In this document: piece after piece, positions 62,108 to 64,000 of the stretch
Position numbering within the stretch: position 1 is the stretch's first letter
Layout: each line of letters starts with the position of its first letter
DNA from: JBFWNG01 sp050251195
Lineage (GTDB): Bacteria; Bdellovibrionota_B; Oligoflexia; Oligoflexales; Oligoflexaceae
Direction of reading: 5' to 3'
Assembly: GCA_050251195.1 (NCBI GenBank)
Contig: JBFWNG010000001.1
Span: 682,001-746,000 of the forward strand
DNA length: 64,000 nucleotides
Notes under the pieces: generated by a model
What the model saw: only the letters and a program-made list of their open reading frames with translations
Databases searched by the model: none
What the model was told of the DNA's origin: nothing
Made by a program: the position numbers and the translations under genes

Positions 62108-63595
62108 CTATCCGCTTTTATTGTAGTACAAATCCTGTATGATGCGAATAATTTCGCTTCCAAAGGCTTTAATCACCGACCTTCTGATCCCAGTTATCGC
62201 CTGGAGATCCGTTATATCTTTAGGGTCCGCTATCGAGATTCGCAAAGCTTCGCGGTCCGAAAGTATTTGGAAGGCCCGTTTGCCTGACCGTAAAGCTTCC
62301 TGGTGGCGCCAGCTTTTGATAGCAAGCTCTCTTTCCTTTGTTGCCGTTATCGTATGAAGGTTGCGACGGCAACAATTGTCACAGATGTGGCAGGGATGCA
62401 ACTCAAAGGACCCTGCGCTCCCATGGAAGTATCGGTTCAGGAATTTCACGCGGCATTCAAATATTTTGGCAAACTCGTAAACATCTTGCGCCATTGCCCG
62501 GGTTGAAGATGATCGGAGCCTAATGGCTTCGTGAAGATCCAAATCGATGTCGTCGAAGAGTAGGGTCGCCTCAGCTTTTTGACCGTCTCTTCCCGCGCGT
62601 CCGACTCCTTGGACATATGATTCCAGAGAGGCCGGTAGACCGCAATGGACTATGCTTCTTATTCTTCGATCATTGATTCCCATTTCGAAAGCCGAAGTTG
62701 CGACCAATATCGCGCGATGGGAAGCTTGAAATAGGGTCAACGCTCGTTCCCGTTCAGATAATGTCAGGCCAGCATGGAAGGAGTAGGCCCGCAATCCACT
62801 CGCCGCAAGGTTTTGGGTTACACCATCAGCAAGTCTTTTCGTCGGACAGAAGACTACCATGGGGAGATTACATGGCTTGGATGAAAGGTCGATAATCATG
62901 GATACGCGTTCTTGGATGGTTGGTACTCGATGCACGAAGATTGCTATGTTGCTGAATCTAATGGGTTCCCTAATTGTCTCGAAGCTCCTTTGGCTAAAAA
63001 CCGTGCCTATATCCTCGGACGTATTATCCGTTGCTGTTGCCGTCATAGCTAAAATTGGCGTATCTATAAACCCCTGCACGCGTTCACCGATTTTTCGGTA
63101 AAGAGGTCGAAAACCGGTTCCCCAGGTCGAAATGCAGTGAGCTTCGTCAATAACGATAAGGCCAGGGGGGTTTAACGCCAATGAATCGAGCACACTCTGG
63201 CTTAGTAACCTTTCCGGTGACGTGAATATAAAGTCGAGTTCACCCATGATCCATTTTGAAATCGTCTGCCATTGCTCAAAACTACCGCGACCAGAATGTA
63301 GGCATCCGGCTCTGAATCCATGGGATCTGTTTTGCGATGCCTGATCATCCATTAGTGCAATGAGTGGACTTACCACAAGCGTGGGTTTTCCCGATATTTT
63401 TGTTGGCACTTGGTAACAAAGACTCTTGCCGAAGCCAGTCGGAGCGACCAGAAGTACATTGCGTTTCGCCAGTATTGACTCAATTGTTTGGATTTGAGTC
63501 TTATATGGAGATCCTTTTGGCAGAAAGGTCAAAGCCACTTGGGCGATACGATCATGGTGTTTTAGGGGCGCACGTTCCATACCTCGAGGTTTCAC
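62108..63595 (-). CDS. recQ: RecQ-family DNA helicase
   Basis: 495 residues, near the lower end for RecQ. Helicase motifs: I PTGFGKSLCYQVP (Walker A), II VIDEAHCISTWG, III MTATATDN, V SAFEMGIN, VI QGVGRAGRDG. A zinc-binding domain with CHICDNCC follows, then an HRDC-like C-terminus (ITGIRRSVIKAFGSEII). It starts 99 bp from, and divergent to, an IS91-family transposase (98 intervening bases). The role would be 3'-5' unwinding in recombination or rolling-circle transposition. Confidence 0.9.
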   Translation of the reverse strand: MKPRGMERAPLKHHDRIAQVALTFLPKGSPYKTQIQTIESILAKRNVLLVAPTGFGKSLCYQVPTKISGKPTLVVSPLIALMDDQASQNRSHGFRAGCLHSGRGSFEQWQTISKWIMGELDFIFTSPERLLSQSVLDSLALNPPGLIVIDEAHCISTWGTGFRPLYRKIGERVQGFIDTPILAMTATATDNTSEDIGTVFSQRSFETIREPIRFSNIAIFVHRVPTIQERVSMIIDLSSKPCNLPMVVFCPTKRLADGVTQNLAASGLRAYSFHAGLTLSERERALTLFQASHRAILVATSAFEMGINDRRIRSIVHCGLPASLESYVQGVGRAGRDGQKAEATLLFDDIDLDLHEAIRLRSSSTRAMAQDVYEFAKIFECRVKFLNRYFHGSAGSFELHPCHICDNCCRRNLHTITATKERELAIKSWRHQEALRSGKRAFQILSDREALRISIADPKDITDLQAITGIRRSVIKAFGSEIIRIIQDLYYNKSG

Positions 63596-63693
63596 ATGCG
63601 GCTCATATTTTGGCCAGCGACATGGAAGATGTCCGTCAGCGTCATATGTTCATGTCATTCGCAAAAATTGTCTTGTCGGCTTACCTCCAAGCG

Positions 63694-64000
63694 ATGCAAA
63701 TCGACAAGACCCAATACAAACCACGGCGACCAGAGCAGACTGTTCTTTACCAGGTCGTTGAACAAAATTTCGAGGCCTTTCTTAATTCAGTGGCTCAAGC
63801 CGATAAACATGTCCCGAATTATGTAATCGAGGAGTTCAAGTCCTATCTCGGATGTGGCCGTCTGGAGCATGGCTTTGCCCGCATTAAATGTAATGAATGT
63901 GATTATGAACGGCTGCTCCCATTTTCTTGTAAGCGACGCGGATTTTGTCCGTCGTGTTGCGGTCGGCGTATGAATGAGGGAGAGATCCGTATCACGGAAG
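63694..64000 (+). CDS. IS91-family transposase, N-terminal part
   Basis: Runs off the right edge. From the ATG at 63694 the product opens MQIDKTQYKPRRPEQTVLYQ, the IS91-type N-terminus, and continues through a cysteine zinc-binding domain (CNECDYERLL, then GFCPSCCGRRMNEG). An in-frame ATG at 63622 is an alternative start. The HUH catalytic part would lie beyond the window. IS91 elements move by rolling-circle replication without target duplication. Confidence 0.85.
   Translation, partial: MQIDKTQYKPRRPEQTVLYQVVEQNFEAFLNSVAQADKHVPNYVIEEFKSYLGCGRLEHGFARIKCNECDYERLLPFSCKRRGFCPSCCGRRMNEGEIRITE

Noticed and set aside
63680..63689. CTTACCTCCA identical to ten bases of the tRNA-Ala 3' end, a possible right attachment site
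   Set aside because: Only ten bases, lies near the transposase start, and a chance match in 64 kb is quite possible.

Overview
The window looks like Gram-negative chromosome interrupted by an integrated conjugative element. It encodes predicted outer-membrane barrels, many lipoproteins, ExbD, and an about 1,020-residue NAD-type glutamate dehydrogenase. Mixed base composition and many small uncharacterised lipoproteins suggest a Bdellovibrionota/Oligoflexia-like or other former deltaproteobacterial lineage. That placement is inference only; no rRNA gene is present.

Region 1 (1-31148) is ordinary chromosome. It holds the tail of exbD, a GCS2-type glutamate-cysteine ligase, NAD-glutamate dehydrogenase, a TPR/beta-barrel protein, fumC and rpmG. 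The protein-quality genes follow as tig-clpP-clpX-lon, with good terminators after tig and lon. Beyond lon come a histidine kinase, a 7-TM protein and a secreted protein in one tight operon. Further on are a cyclic-nucleotide-domain protein, topB, several small proteins, hpt coupled to a large lipoprotein, a second large lipoprotein, a MATE transporter and tRNA-Ala(TGC).

Region 2 (31137 to at least 52323) is the mobile element, inserted at the 3' end of tRNA-Ala. A large serine recombinase reads towards the tRNA and its stop codon lies inside the tRNA acceptor stem. Upstream of it, all on the minus strand, is an about 19 kb operon for an F-like type IV secretion system: traU, a PilB/GspE-type ATPase, traF, a pilin, traL-E-K-B-V-C, traH and traG. 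An FtsK-like translocase and a replication-relaxation-type protein follow. No classical relaxase (TraI/MOBF) or VirD4/TraD is visible. At the head of the operon sit a sigma-70 region-4 protein, several very small proteins (three with zinc ribbons) and three copies of an unusual box carrying CAACC repeats phased at 10/11/11 bp. A separate array of 11-bp repeats overlaps the end of the replication-relaxation gene and could be an origin or transfer site.

Region 3 (52930-64000) looks like cargo or neighbouring accessory DNA. It has a gamma-glutamylcyclotransferase-like domain fused to an HExxH protein, azlCD and an atypical SDR. A convergent signalling module follows: a periplasmic binding protein, a hybrid histidine kinase, a small DHp-like protein and an NtrC-like regulator with no normal start codon. 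Last come an IS91-type transposase remnant, a RecQ helicase, and the start of an IS91-family transposase cut by the window edge. The element's right end was not found.

The most unusual points are the phased CAACC boxes, the PilB-type ATPase inside an F-like transfer operon, the recombinase stop codon inside its target tRNA, the 11-bp iterons, and the apparent AUU start of the NtrC-like regulator.
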